Positions 7,769 to 17,290 of a stretch of 64,000 nt of DNA are shown piece by piece (position 1 is the stretch's first letter; the number at the start of each line of letters is the position of its first letter). This DNA is from JAFGXT01 sp963677165 (GTDB taxonomy: Bacteria; Verrucomicrobiota; Lentisphaeria; Victivallales; SZUA-371). Under the pieces are notes generated by a model. It was not told where the DNA came from. It did not search any database and saw only the letters and a program-made list of their open reading frames with translations. Made by a program: the position numbers and the translations under genes. The stretch covers positions 2,232,001-2,296,000 of the forward strand of contig CAXXSX010000002.1 in assembly GCA_963677165.2 (NCBI GenBank), read 5' to 3'.

Positions 7769-10700
7769 TTACCAATGATAGTAACGGTAGGGGTCATCCT
7801 CCGCAATTGGTTCCTGAATATAATAACTATTTAGCCACAGACTGGCTCCGGCTTTCTCTTTAAAGCGCTGCAGCAGTTCCGAAGAACCTGACGCTCCGGC
7901 ATTACGAAGGAGCTGCGACACCAGAAATACTCTTCGGCGAAAACTCGATCGGAGGCGGAATAACTTTTTGTAATCAAGAGCTTCGGGCATCACAGAACAG
8001 ATAATGATTGTTCCTTTTCCATATGCAATTTTTTGTAACTGTTTTCCACGACTGTCGATTACTGTATAATTGAGTCTGCTTTGAAAATATGTATCCAGGT
8101 TTGAAATACCGGCAAACTCCTTTGAGGAAAGATCTACGGGAGTAGACACTGCATTTTTCTTTTCAGTCAAATCTTTCATGGTCGGGCACAACTGTTGCAG
8201 TGCTGAGACGCCAAGTCCAATACATATCAAAGTGTTGCCGGATTTGATCCAATTGTCAAGACTGGGATATTTATCCAGTCCCGGTCCCGCTACAATAACT
8301 TTTGATTTTCCTGAAGCATTCATGTCCGGCAGGTTTCTGCTTATATTTATATTCAGACTGGAGATAAACTTACTGAAACTTTCTCCAGAACATAAATAAA
8401 ATGATTTATATTTATTCTCCGGCGAATTTGAAATATATTTCAAGATTCGGCGAGTTATAAGGTCAGCGGCAGGTGAAGTATCCGTTCTGGCAGTAACATC
8501 AAGCTGGCAGAAGATAATTTTCCCGGCACCCTCACGATATTCCAGCAGCGGAGAGTATTGCAGTGCAAAACCACCATCAAGCAGAGGAGTAAAATTGCCA
8601 ACCGAAGGTTTTTCAATAAGAACACTGGCAATATTTCCCCGATTGGAACTGCGCCACACCCTGGTATTCTTAAATCCGCACCACTTCCACTCCGGCGCAT
8701 AAAAATCCTGATAATCAATATACTTCGGTAATAATGTGGAAGCTCCGGACCAGTTCATGAATATATTGTTATTGAGGCCGTCTAGTATCGGGTGTTGTTT
8801 ATTCCTGGCAAAAAGATTTCTTAAGCCATGTTCATTGGTTCGGAAACCAAGACGATTCAAAGCGGCATTGCTTTGTTCAAAGACTAATACCTTTAAACCG
8901 GATTTTACCGCGTTCAAGTTCGGCAGTGGGTCCGTTGCAGACAAGGCCTCACGTCCGATTATCAAAGTCTTGTATTTTTCAAGATTCTCATCTATCGAGA
9001 CCTTGTGATATTTCACTCCCAGTTTCGTCAAATATTTTGCGGTTAATCCTTTCGGATCATACAGTGCAAAGTCATGATCCAATTTTTCTATAGAATTTTC
9101 ATCTGCTATGACATGGATATCAAACTGATCCCAGCGCTTCGAGCCGTCAGAAAAAAGATATTTCGACTGAAGCTGGTATTTTCCAGAAGTCAGATTCTTT
9201 GGAAGCTTGAGCTTAACCGGAACCAATGCCCGACTTCCCGGCTGAATCTTAACATTGCCTTTTACTCCACGGGTCTGAACATTTTTTGCCCATATCTCGT
9301 ATTTGCAGTTTACTGGAGTACGAGTATCATTCAGAATGACCAGCGTTTTCTTGACATTTGTCCCGGCGTGATAGATATGTTCTTTGGTGGTAAATACTTT
9401 TGCTCCACCGATGAAAGCGATCAGTGGACGGTTCCAGCGTCGGATTACTTGTCCAAGCTTACTTAGTTTGTATGAGTTTTCATAAGGTGTATATACATAA
9501 CCATCGTGCCGAAAATAGTCGGGGACAACGCCAGGACGATTCAGGTTTTTAAAACGATCCTTATTCTCAACCGGCGGATATTTTCCATTCACATAAATAT
9601 AGTTGGCATAATCATCCCATGGCAATAGCATGGAGATATTCCACGCACGCAAGCATCTTAAATTATCTTCATAAAAGTCTGCCTGGAGATTTATAACATC
9701 CTTTAGCCTTTTCAGACTTCCATACACCTTTCCCCATTTATATGGCTCGTTGCCAAGCTTAATAAGTTTATCCAATACCTTCGTGCGAGTACGAGTCCAA
9801 ACAGTGGATGAATCACCTTTGCTTGCGGCAATGTATTCGGCATCCCATACTGTCTGACGTGCTGCAACATGCCAGATAAAACCGGGTCCGCGGAAGCTGG
9901 AAAATGAAGCGATGTGCGGCAGGCCCCACTCTACTACAGCCAGCGGATAGCGTCCTTTATGAAAATAATCTTCGAGCCAGTCACTGCGTTCCTGTTTGGG
10001 GGCCCAGTTCAGATACATATTCAAAGTGTAGTTACCGCAAAGGCTACCGGAGGCATGGGCATAAACCGGTCGTGACGGATCAATCTGGCTCACGCATTTC
10101 ATTACGATCTGTGCGTTTTTGCGATTCGGTTCTTTAATCCTGCGTTCATTGGCGTTTGATGCCGGCTTGTAGTCCTGTCCTATTCTTAGTGGATTTTGAT
10201 CGCCCCAGGCAGAAGTTGAATTGTGAGTGGAAGCGAACATGACAATTGATGGATGGTTCCAGTATTTTCGAATCAGATAAGTGGTAAGCTTCCTGTATTT
10301 TGCCAGAACAGCCGGATTATCAAGTTTCCAGTCAAAGTGGCGTGGATGCGGCAGGGAGAAGGACGACAGCGTACCGGATTTGTCCGCAGCTTCATATGTT
10401 CCTCTGATATATGCCGTTTTGCCTTCAGAAAAATTGTAGTTTGATGTGATGAAAAAATTGAATCCAAGTTTTTTTAGACGAGCAAAAGTTGTCATACAGC
10501 TTTTTTCGCTACTTTTATCACTGCCCCAGAAATTGGTATAGGTTCCGAGGTGATAAGCCATAAGGTGAATTGGACTGTTATTGAGCATATAATTCTGACC
10601 GTCGATCCAGAATTCCCGGAAACCGAACTTTTCTCCAATGGTTATGTCAAGGGTGGTATTTGATGATTTCAGACGAAGCACTGCTGTATATATATTCTGC

Positions 10701-11590
10701 GGGGTATGAGTATCCCATAATTCAGGATTTTCCCAGGACGCGGTAAAGAGATAACGTCCGTCTTTCAGATCAGAGCGTTTAAACTTCTTACTGCTGAATT
10801 TTTTTACTGTTTGTTCTGCTTTTTTTATTTCTGCTTCAATCTGGTAATTCTGCCTGGCGTCAAGTCCTTTCAGGACACAGTCAAAAGAGATGGACTTTTT
10901 TCTTACAGAAGTAATAAGATGGGTTGCCTCAATCCTTGTAGATGGAACTACCCGGAAGAAAACATCGCCTACAATTCCCTTGATTTTTATCTTTGCCGCA
11001 ACCTTATATACGTTATGGGTATCCATGATAATGTAGTCGGATCCACTCGAAGGAATCGCCCTGACAAGAATGCTCAGGTTCTGTACTTTGCCGAATTCAA
11101 TTAAACCGGTAATATCCAGTGATCCGCCGGGAAACTGGATTGTCCCAGCTTTTTTCCCATCAATAAAAATACTGGCGAAAGTCTGAACATGTTCAATATC
11201 CAATAGAACCTTGCTGCCCTTTCGTGACTGTGGTATCTTAAATGTTCTCTGGTACCAGGCACTGTGCCACTTTTTGGCGTCTTTTAACTGTGCCGCACTT
11301 AGATAAGCTGCAAAAGGGTTCTTGGTTGAGTAATGTCCCGGCCACACTCCCGGTACTTTGAACCATCCCCAACCTGGCATTTCTGGCTCAGGAATTGTTG
11401 CGATGTCCTCTTTGCCGGCAAAGGGAAAGAATTTCCAAAGTCCGTTGAGACAGATATCGCTACGTAAAGAGTTTTCTACAACACCGGGTTTATCCCAACT
11501 GAAAGATTTGGCTTCGTCCGGCAATTCCAGTGCAAAGAGATGCAACTGAAAAGACAAAAAGAGGGCCATACAGATATAGAAAAGTTTCAT
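7769..11590 (-). CDS. Large secreted GH2-like glycoside hydrolase
   Basis: A 1273-residue protein with signal peptide MKLFYICMALFLSFQLHLFA. The N-terminal GH2 sugar-binding jelly roll is shown by LNGLWKFFPF and VPGVWPGHYS, then an Ig-like domain, then a TIM barrel (GFNFFITSNYNF, YLIRKYWNHPSIVMF). A nucleophile-like VEWGLPH is present, but the acid/base position, normally Asn-Glu after strand 4, reads ASTHNSTSAW, so the usual Glu is missing. The C-terminal 500 residues contain beta-galactosidase-trimerisation-like alpha/beta regions (VLVFEQSN, VIVAGPGLDKY). It lies 29 bp downstream of the prepilin gene. Confidence 0.8.
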   Translation of the reverse strand: MKLFYICMALFLSFQLHLFALELPDEAKSFSWDKPGVVENSLRSDICLNGLWKFFPFAGKEDIATIPEPEMPGWGWFKVPGVWPGHYSTKNPFAAYLSAAQLKDAKKWHSAWYQRTFKIPQSRKGSKVLLDIEHVQTFASIFIDGKKAGTIQFPGGSLDITGLIEFGKVQNLSILVRAIPSSGSDYIIMDTHNVYKVAAKIKIKGIVGDVFFRVVPSTRIEATHLITSVRKKSISFDCVLKGLDARQNYQIEAEIKKAEQTVKKFSSKKFKRSDLKDGRYLFTASWENPELWDTHTPQNIYTAVLRLKSSNTTLDITIGEKFGFREFWIDGQNYMLNNSPIHLMAYHLGTYTNFWGSDKSSEKSCMTTFARLKKLGFNFFITSNYNFSEGKTAYIRGTYEAADKSGTLSSFSLPHPRHFDWKLDNPAVLAKYRKLTTYLIRKYWNHPSIVMFASTHNSTSAWGDQNPLRIGQDYKPASNANERRIKEPNRKNAQIVMKCVSQIDPSRPVYAHASGSLCGNYTLNMYLNWAPKQERSDWLEDYFHKGRYPLAVVEWGLPHIASFSSFRGPGFIWHVAARQTVWDAEYIAASKGDSSTVWTRTRTKVLDKLIKLGNEPYKWGKVYGSLKRLKDVINLQADFYEDNLRCLRAWNISMLLPWDDYANYIYVNGKYPPVENKDRFKNLNRPGVVPDYFRHDGYVYTPYENSYKLSKLGQVIRRWNRPLIAFIGGAKVFTTKEHIYHAGTNVKKTLVILNDTRTPVNCKYEIWAKNVQTRGVKGNVKIQPGSRALVPVKLKLPKNLTSGKYQLQSKYLFSDGSKRWDQFDIHVIADENSIEKLDHDFALYDPKGLTAKYLTKLGVKYHKVSIDENLEKYKTLIIGREALSATDPLPNLNAVKSGLKVLVFEQSNAALNRLGFRTNEHGLRNLFARNKQHPILDGLNNNIFMNWSGASTLLPKYIDYQDFYAPEWKWCGFKNTRVWRSSNRGNIASVLIEKPSVGNFTPLLDGGFALQYSPLLEYREGAGKIIFCQLDVTARTDTSPAADLITRRILKYISNSPENKYKSFYLCSGESFSKFISSLNINISRNLPDMNASGKSKVIVAGPGLDKYPSLDNWIKSGNTLICIGLGVSALQQLCPTMKDLTEKKNAVSTPVDLSSKEFAGISNLDTYFQSRLNYTVIDSRGKQLQKIAYGKGTIIICSVMPEALDYKKLFRLRSSFRRRVFLVSQLLRNAGASGSSELLQRFKEKAGASLWLNSYYIQEPIAEDDPYRYYHW

Positions 11591-11619
11591 TTAAATTGTA
11601 TCCTTGGGAGGTATTGTTC

Positions 11620-12315
11620 TTAGTAATATAATTTGGATCTTTTGTTTGGAACTGTTAACTGCCACCATCCGGGCATCGTATAAGAACCTTGGGCGACATG
11701 TCCGTCCAAATAAGAAATACTGTTCGACAGTCGTGAATGACGATAAGAAATACGCCTGATCTTACTTTCTCCATTTACAAAAAATTCGCCACTTGGAACT
11801 TCTGAAATATTATCATTGATATACCGATAGCATTGACTGTTGCCGTCAACCCAGATGATTTGTTTGGAAGGTATATATAACTTGCCTATTTTATAAGGAG
11901 CACTAGGCGTGGCATCGGTATAGGAGGACTTTACCATATGTCCATTGAGGACATAACTGAACTTCCAGGATTTCCAGTCCGAAGGAACTCCGGTCCAGTT
12001 TAAAGACCATGGGGCTTTATGTGAAGGACATAGCCATGCCCCTTGGCCGGAAACATATCCGTCATTTCTTAATCTGCCCTGTATAATAACCTGTGACTGG
12101 TCAGTGGTTCCGGCTTGATAAGTGATAAAATAATCATCGAAATCTCCGCTGTATAAAAGACAGCCGGTGATGATTTGTTTCTGGTTGGATTTACAATTGA
12201 TCATACGTGCCTTTTCTCTTGCTTGTCCGAGAGCCGGAAGCAGCATGGAGGCCAGAATTGCAATTATCGCGATCACAACGAGAAGTTCGATGAGTGTGAA
12301 GATTTGTTTCTTCAT
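11620..12315 (-). CDS. Pseudopilin-like protein with prepilin cleavage motif
   Basis: A 231-residue protein beginning MKKQIFTLIELLVVIAIIAILASMLLPAL, i.e. a type IV prepilin-like leader and hydrophobic helix. A globular domain follows, ending in the SYLDGHVAQG motif typical of the very abundant short pseudopilins of Lentisphaerota/Planctomycetota. The start at 12315 follows GGAAAAGG. It is the first gene after a strong promoter with two operators, and is followed at 29 bp by the GH2-like gene, linking it to carbohydrate response. Confidence 0.85.
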   Translation of the reverse strand: MKKQIFTLIELLVVIAIIAILASMLLPALGQAREKARMINCKSNQKQIITGCLLYSGDFDDYFITYQAGTTDQSQVIIQGRLRNDGYVSGQGAWLCPSHKAPWSLNWTGVPSDWKSWKFSYVLNGHMVKSSYTDATPSAPYKIGKLYIPSKQIIWVDGNSQCYRYINDNISEVPSGEFFVNGESKIRRISYRHSRLSNSISYLDGHVAQGSYTMPGWWQLTVPNKRSKLYY

Positions 12316-12401
12316 TTCTTTTTCCTTTTCCAGTTTGTCGATTTTATATTCAAATAAACTATTGCTTATAGTCAATGTTTTTCTTCATATTGTGATATTG
12401 T

Positions 12402-12448
12402 AGGAATCGTTTTCTAAAATATCTAAACATTTCTAGAAATCGTTTCCT
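12402..12448. promoter_or_regulatory. Two LacI-type operators before the prepilin/GH operon
   Basis: AGGAATCGTTTTCT (12402-12415) and AGAAATCGTTTCCT (12435-12448) are imperfect CG-centred palindromes of the LacI/CcpA type, centres 33 bp apart. The right one covers the predicted transcription start and the left one lies in the leader, an arrangement suited to repression. They differ from the ATGGmAAACGTTTkCCAT sites of the local LacI gene, so another regulator may act here. Confidence 0.6.
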
Positions 12449-12454
12449 GAATTT

Positions 12455-12483
12455 ATTATAGAACACATTATAACTAAAGTCAA
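12455..12483 (-). promoter_or_regulatory. Sigma-70 promoter of prepilin/GH2/GH63 run
   Basis: On the minus strand TTGACT, 17 bases, TATAAT; both hexamers are near consensus. The start of transcription would be about 12448, inside the right-hand operator. The leader to the ATG at 12315 is about 130 bases. Confidence 0.7.
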
Positions 12484-12556
12484 TAGTATCAAAGGAAATT
12501 TTTATAATGGACTGAAAATAGAGGGTAAGCAGTCTTTTTTACTGTTAACCTGAAGT

Positions 12557-13756
12557 TTATGAGATAAATGATTTATTGTTGTTTTCAAATAATAAAGTGA
12601 GACCGATAATGGCATTCGTCCAACCGGTGTAAATACTGCCGCAACCGCCTTCGAAACAGTCTCCTCCGCCCCAACATTGACTTTGTAAATCATACATTCC
12701 GCGCCAGCAGCCATTAAAACCGACAGAATTCGAGTTATCCTGAATAGACAAAAGCAGATTGAGAATAATATCTTTAAAGTGAATATGTTCAGGGTCTGAT
12801 GTTAAATCGGCTAATGCCTGAAATGCCATTGCGGACCAGTTCAAAGTATAGATCGTATCTACCAGATGAGAACCATTGGGAGATTCATAGTGTTCCGCGG
12901 CGAGATTTCCAGAAGACAAGTTAACCTTGGAGCCGAGTAGGTTTCCCAGCCATTGTGAGAGTTCCAGATAAAATGGATCATTCAAAACTTTTGCACAATA
13001 GCAACATCCCAGCAGGGCATAGGCTTGTTCACTGGAGATGAGTTCTTCTGCCTTTCGGGCAACGTATTCATGGTAACGGCGAATTTCTTCTTTGTATCTT
13101 GAATCCGATTTTACTTCATCGGCTGCAGCCAGAGCCATGGCCGATAATGAGCCCCAGTGTGGGAGAGCATATGTTCCCCGCCATATTTCTTCGGGATCAC
13201 GGCAAAGCGGGTCGTTCTCCAAAGTATCAAATGAACGATGTGATGCTGTATATAACTCTTCAGCCAGACATAGTGCCCATTTCGTACAGTCGTACTTCTT
13301 GTCCAATTCAGGGTATTTACGGGCAATTAACAGCTGAATAAAGACGCACCATGCATTATCATCAAAATATACAACAGGCTCCCATTTAATATGTGACCAG
13401 TTCCAGGAGCCAATTGGATTTCTCTTATCGTATCTGTTTAGCAGGCCACTACGACAATAAAGAAATTCCATAATATTTTCGCCAATTTGTCGGTATTCCG
13501 GGTTAAATCTGCCGGCTTCCAGAAATAACCAGGCTGCTTCAAAGCAGCAATCTGCACGCCGCTGCTCAATGAGATAGTAGTCATTGTATTGGCGGCAGGC
13601 GGGAAATTCCTGAAAAATACGTTCCAGTGCGCCGTTGTCACTGGTTGCAATACGTTCGGCAACTCCCCAGGAGCCGTCATCCGGAAGCATTACTCCCGAA
13701 TTTTTAAACCATGTCAAGTTTTTTATGACTGCATTTTTTATACGTTTAGAATCCAT
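12557..13756 (-). CDS. Six-hairpin (alpha/alpha) barrel protein, probable glycosidase-like
   Basis: A 399-residue protein without signal peptide, rich in aromatic/acidic helical repeats (YFDDNAWCVFIQLL, LPHWGSLSAMALAAADE, YTLNWSAMAFQALADL). These suggest an alpha/alpha toroid as in unsaturated glucuronyl hydrolase or rhamnosidase-type enzymes. I cannot assign a GH family. It lies between the LacI gene and the prepilin operon on the same strand, so it is probably part of the same carbohydrate locus. Confidence 0.6.
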   Translation of the reverse strand: MDSKRIKNAVIKNLTWFKNSGVMLPDDGSWGVAERIATSDNGALERIFQEFPACRQYNDYYLIEQRRADCCFEAAWLFLEAGRFNPEYRQIGENIMEFLYCRSGLLNRYDKRNPIGSWNWSHIKWEPVVYFDDNAWCVFIQLLIARKYPELDKKYDCTKWALCLAEELYTASHRSFDTLENDPLCRDPEEIWRGTYALPHWGSLSAMALAAADEVKSDSRYKEEIRRYHEYVARKAEELISSEQAYALLGCCYCAKVLNDPFYLELSQWLGNLLGSKVNLSSGNLAAEHYESPNGSHLVDTIYTLNWSAMAFQALADLTSDPEHIHFKDIILNLLLSIQDNSNSVGFNGCWRGMYDLQSQCWGGGDCFEGGCGSIYTGWTNAIIGLTLLFENNNKSFIS

Positions 13757-14057
13757 ATTTTTTTCCTGTTATTTGTGGTTATTCATTGATTTTTGTATAT
13801 CCAAAATGAGAATAGTTTCAATAAGTTGAAGACAACGTCACAGATCATGTCCTGTTCTATTAACAATCTGGCGGCTGGAAGTCCCTTGTTATTCATCGTA
13901 TTTATCAAAGGCTGAACATTGCCTTATTGCTCAATGCTGAAAACAATATGCCGTTGGAGTCGTTTTTTTTTTTTGATGCAATTACAATAAAAATCTCTAT
14001 TGGTGTATTTGCCCTTTCATCTTTAATTTTCCTGTTTTGTAGCTTTGGTTTATTGTT
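13757..14057. other. Intergenic stretch between LacI gene and alpha/alpha-barrel gene
   Basis: About 300 bp, AT-rich, with a run of T around 13,966-13,975. No gene, clear promoter or operator copy was recognised. Confidence 0.4.
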
Positions 14058-15098
14058 TTAAGCCGTATCGCGTTTGATTAGTTTAGGCTTCAGCAACATG
14101 GAATTAACCTTTCGTCCATATATCAGGCTGATTAATGTTTTAACTGCGTTGACTCCTATGTTTTCAAAAGGCTGTTCAATCGTTGTCAGCTGCGGCTTTA
14201 CTAGCTCAGATGCATAAATATTATCATAGCCAATAAGCAATACATCTTTGCCGGGGATAATATGGTTATTGATTAAACCGCAGCTTATTTCGATCGCTAG
14301 TTTATCTGTCGGAGCAAATATCCCAATTTTTTCATCGGATGCTTTTGTTGAGCATTTTCTGGTGACATATTTAACGATACGGTCAGCTGTATCAAAGTAA
14401 TAATCAAAGATTTTCATTGAGATGCCGTGGTCTTTCATTGTTGAAATAAATGAATCTGTCCGTTCCTTAATAAAAGTATAGTTAACCGTTATGACAGAAC
14501 TTATTCTCTGGTCAATCAGGGTTTGAGCAGCCAGGTTGCCCCCGTAAGTATTGTCAATGCTGATTGAAGTGTATTCTGGAAGTTTCCATTGGCTTCCAGC
14601 AGATTCAATCATTACAACTTTTCCTCCGCTGTTTCGGTAAGAAGATAGTATCTGTTTGAGCTCATTGTTATCATGTATGTCTTCATGGTGTTCGGGATGG
14701 GTTGTTCGACCAAGATAAGGATATGAGATAATTCCGCAATTTTTGGACTCTGATGATTTCTTTATAAAATCCAGATAGCTCCGGCGCTCAACATTAAAAT
14801 AAAATGACAATGGGAAGTTTTGTTTTTCGGCTTCTTCGGCAATTCCTTTCATTAGATTGGCCCACAAGCTGTCTGACCTTGGGGAAGGAAGAAATACGCC
14901 GATTACCGGATTTCTGCCACGTTTCAGAAACTCAGCTGTACGGTTTGGGCGGTAATCGAGTCGATGAGCAACCTTTAATACCAGTTCTCGAGTTTTTGCC
15001 GCTACTCTTTTGTGTAGAGTTGGATTGTCGCTCAATACTCGTGATACCACCGTTACTGATACATTTGCTTCTTCCGCTATTTCATTTAATGTTGCCAA
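14058..15098 (-). CDS. LacI-family transcriptional regulator
   Basis: A 346-residue regulator. The N-terminal HTH ATLNEIAEEANVSVTVVSRV and hinge YRPNRTAEFLKRG are followed by a periplasmic-binding-protein-like domain (VIGVFLPSP, VLLIGYDNIYASELVKPQLTTIEQP). I place the start at the TTG at 15098 because AAGGAGAT stands seven bases upstream and the protein then begins in the family manner; an ATG at 15134 would lie inside an operator. Two operators and a promoter directly upstream indicate autoregulation. It probably controls nearby glycoside hydrolases; the inducer is unknown. Confidence 0.92.
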   Translation of the reverse strand: MATLNEIAEEANVSVTVVSRVLSDNPTLHKRVAAKTRELVLKVAHRLDYRPNRTAEFLKRGRNPVIGVFLPSPRSDSLWANLMKGIAEEAEKQNFPLSFYFNVERRSYLDFIKKSSESKNCGIISYPYLGRTTHPEHHEDIHDNNELKQILSSYRNSGGKVVMIESAGSQWKLPEYTSISIDNTYGGNLAAQTLIDQRISSVITVNYTFIKERTDSFISTMKDHGISMKIFDYYFDTADRIVKYVTRKCSTKASDEKIGIFAPTDKLAIEISCGLINNHIIPGKDVLLIGYDNIYASELVKPQLTTIEQPFENIGVNAVKTLISLIYGRKVNSMLLKPKLIKRDTA

Positions 15099-15131
15099 TT
15101 GTATTATCTCCTTCGTTTCGCTGAAAACTTG

Positions 15132-15197
15132 CATGGCAAACGTTTTCCATGTTCTAATTATAATAGATTAAAAGAACAATGGCAAACGTTTTCCATG
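15132..15197 (-). promoter_or_regulatory. Promoter with two operators, LacI autoregulation
   Basis: Minus-strand promoter TTGCCA (15180-15185), 17 bases, TATAAT (15157-15162). An 18-bp near-palindrome ATGGCAAACGTTTTCCAT occurs at 15133-15150 (over the start site) and again, identical, at 15179-15196 (over the -35), 46 bp apart. This is the standard layout for autorepression. Confidence 0.78.
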
Positions 15198-15475
15198 CAA
15201 AAATTTATTTTTTTATTATTTTGCGTCTTTGCAGCATATACATATATCAAGCTGGAAGGTTTGGAAGTATTTACATTATACAATAATTTCGGTTTATAGT
15301 GGAGAAGAGGCGGTTGTTTGTTCTATGAGATTGGCTCTTAATAGTAAATTGAAACTTCCGGAAATTTCTTGTTTTTTAATAGTCTGTATCTCGGGCACGT
15401 TTATTGCGAATTATTTTATTGCAGTATTTTAAGGAAAAGTTTTCCGGGTACTGAGAGAGAAATAAATGTGGAACA

Positions 15476-16369
15476 ATGGTACTGATGAGAAATATTATAG
15501 TAAGAACAATGGCGCTGATTATTTCAGTAACAAGTTTACTGCTGCTGTCTGAAACAACATCTTCCGGTGAACCGGAAAAGAATACGACTATTAAGACGAG
15601 AAATAATCTTTTTACGCTCGAACCTCCTGGTGGAATGACCTTTGAAAGTCGGTGCGATGGCATTATGATCAGGAAGTTGAGTTACAACCAGGAGAATAAT
15701 TATTTTTTGATCAATGGGCGTACGATATATAAGTTGCCTTTGGGGCCAATTGAAATGGCAGAGATTTTTCGCATGATTGATCAGGAGGATTACCTGAGTT
15801 ATCCTTTACAGAAATCTCACCGGAGAAAATATGTACAGACTGACAAAACGGAAAAAATTGCCGGTGTCATGAAAATTTGTTACGATTATTTCAGTAATAT
15901 TGTTTTCGGTAGACCGGATCACTTGCCTGTCGGTATGAAATTATTGCCGGAAAGCGTATTGAAAGTCAATGATGTTGAAAGTTCATCAAAAGTTTGTGTA
16001 AACATTAATTTTCGTTATTCTTTTATAGTAGACCGAAATAGCTTGCGTCGCCGTGCGTGTAATGTTGAAATCAATCTGCTGCCGCCTGATTCTCTCAGGA
16101 AAACAGATTCCCTGTGGGATAACATGGATATAAAGCTTACCGAAAAGTACAAAGAGCCCAAAGCTTATCAGGATAATGCAGTTCATTTGACCGGCAATAT
16201 GAAATATTATCTGAAAAATAAGATTGTTGAGCGTGTTGTAAGCTATGGTGAAGCCGCGGCATTTGCTCGTACCTTGAAGCGTCAATATATTGATCTGACT
16301 AAAATAGCTGACCATTTAAGCGCTACTCAAGTTGCCAGATCTACTACCGATGCAGAAATTCGCAGATAA
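15476..16369 (+). CDS. Exported protein of unknown function
   Basis: A 297-residue protein with N-terminal hydrophobic export signal (NIIVRTMALIISVTSLLLLS). The rest is mixed alpha/beta with no family I recognise. It stands alone between the LacI locus and the tRNA-Lys/rpmB segment. An ATG nine bases further in (15485) is an alternative start. Confidence 0.6.
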   Translation: MVLMRNIIVRTMALIISVTSLLLLSETTSSGEPEKNTTIKTRNNLFTLEPPGGMTFESRCDGIMIRKLSYNQENNYFLINGRTIYKLPLGPIEMAEIFRMIDQEDYLSYPLQKSHRRKYVQTDKTEKIAGVMKICYDYFSNIVFGRPDHLPVGMKLLPESVLKVNDVESSSKVCVNINFRYSFIVDRNSLRRRACNVEINLLPPDSLRKTDSLWDNMDIKLTEKYKEPKAYQDNAVHLTGNMKYYLKNKIVERVVSYGEAAAFARTLKRQYIDLTKIADHLSATQVARSTTDAEIRR

Positions 16370-16631
16370 AAAATGACTTTTATCTCTATTTATAAGCACG
16401 AATCATATGTATATTTATAATAATTCAAAAAAAGTTATCAAGTGGATTTGAAAATAATTTATTATGCATTATACTCAATATCCTGATTTCGACAATGTGG
16501 TCAATCACATGGTTGCTTCACTTCGAAAGCGAGTTGATTAAACATCAGCTGAAATATTTTGGATTTTTTTGGAAATTCGATTTGCAAAATATTCAAAGTC
16601 AGTTATGTTAAATGGCTCATGCTTCTGAGGT

Positions 16632-16707
16632 GGGTTGATAGCTCAGTCGGTAGAGCATCGCCCTTTTAAGGCGGTGGTCCTGGGTTCGAGTCCCAGTCAA
16701 CCCACCA
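16632..16707 (+). tRNA. tRNA-Lys (TTT)
   Basis: Complete cloverleaf: acceptor GGGTTGA/TCAACCC, D arm GCTC...GAGC, anticodon stem TCGCC/GGCGG with loop CTTTTAA (anticodon TTT at 16665-16667), T arm CTGGG-TTCGAGT-CCCAG, and encoded CCA. Confidence 0.97.
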
Positions 16708-16809
16708 TTTTTTTTGCATAATTATGGTACATAACAGCCCGTTTGGATGATGTTGTAGACAATAAAGATTAAAGGGCTGATAAATATTGAAAAATTGGAG
16801 AATATAGAA

Positions 16810-17037
16810 ATGAGCAATGTATGTGAAATATGCGGCAAAAGAAAAGTCGTTGGTGGCTCTATTGTTCGCAAAGGTTTGGCCAAAAAACAGGGTGGTATTG
16901 GTATGCACGTTGTAAAGAACAACAAACGTACTTTTCATCCTAACATTCAGAACGTACGTGTTAAAACTTCTGGTGGCGTAAAACGCATGAAAGTTTGCAC
17001 AGCATGCCTCCGCAGTAATAAAGTTGAAAAGGCGTAA
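16810..17037 (+). CDS. rpmB: 50S ribosomal protein L28
   Basis: A 75-residue bacterial L28: starts MSNVCEICGKRKVVGGSI, with the zinc-type cysteine pair CEIC and a second pair near the C-terminus (KVCTACLRSNKV), the C+ form of the protein. The start is at 16810 after GGAG; an in-frame ATG five codons earlier is less likely. It lies between tRNA-Lys and tRNA-Val and may be co-transcribed with them. Confidence 0.97.
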   Translation: MSNVCEICGKRKVVGGSIVRKGLAKKQGGIGMHVVKNNKRTFHPNIQNVRVKTSGGVKRMKVCTACLRSNKVEKA

Positions 17038-17049
17038 GCTTTACCATAC

Positions 17050-17132
<83 letters not shown>

Positions 17133-17145
17133 CTTACGAGATACC

Positions 17146-17179
17146 AAGGATTTACATCAAAAATGTAAATCCTTTTTTT
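17146..17179 (+). terminator. Rho-independent terminator after tRNA-Val
   Basis: A 12-bp perfect stem AAGGATTTACAT/ATGTAAATCCTT with a five-base loop, followed by a T run. It lies inside the island, so it replaces the chromosomal terminator now displaced to 54,538. Confidence 0.88.
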
Positions 17180-17191
17180 ATGCCAAAATCA

Positions 17192-17217
17192 TTTTTGCTA
17201 CAAGTTTTGCTACAAAT
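17192..17217 (+). repeat. Tandem GCTACAA repeat, left arm
   Basis: Two GCTACAA units with an 11-bp period (17197-17215) preceded by a T run; a 26-bp identical copy is at 54376-54401 near attR. The helical-turn spacing and position fit arm-type integrase binding sites. Confidence 0.7.
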
Positions 17218-17290
17218 TTACTTGATTTTAAGCCCCAAATATTGTAGAATTTTCACATAAGGTTCGAGTTTATTTCATGGGATTTTAATC

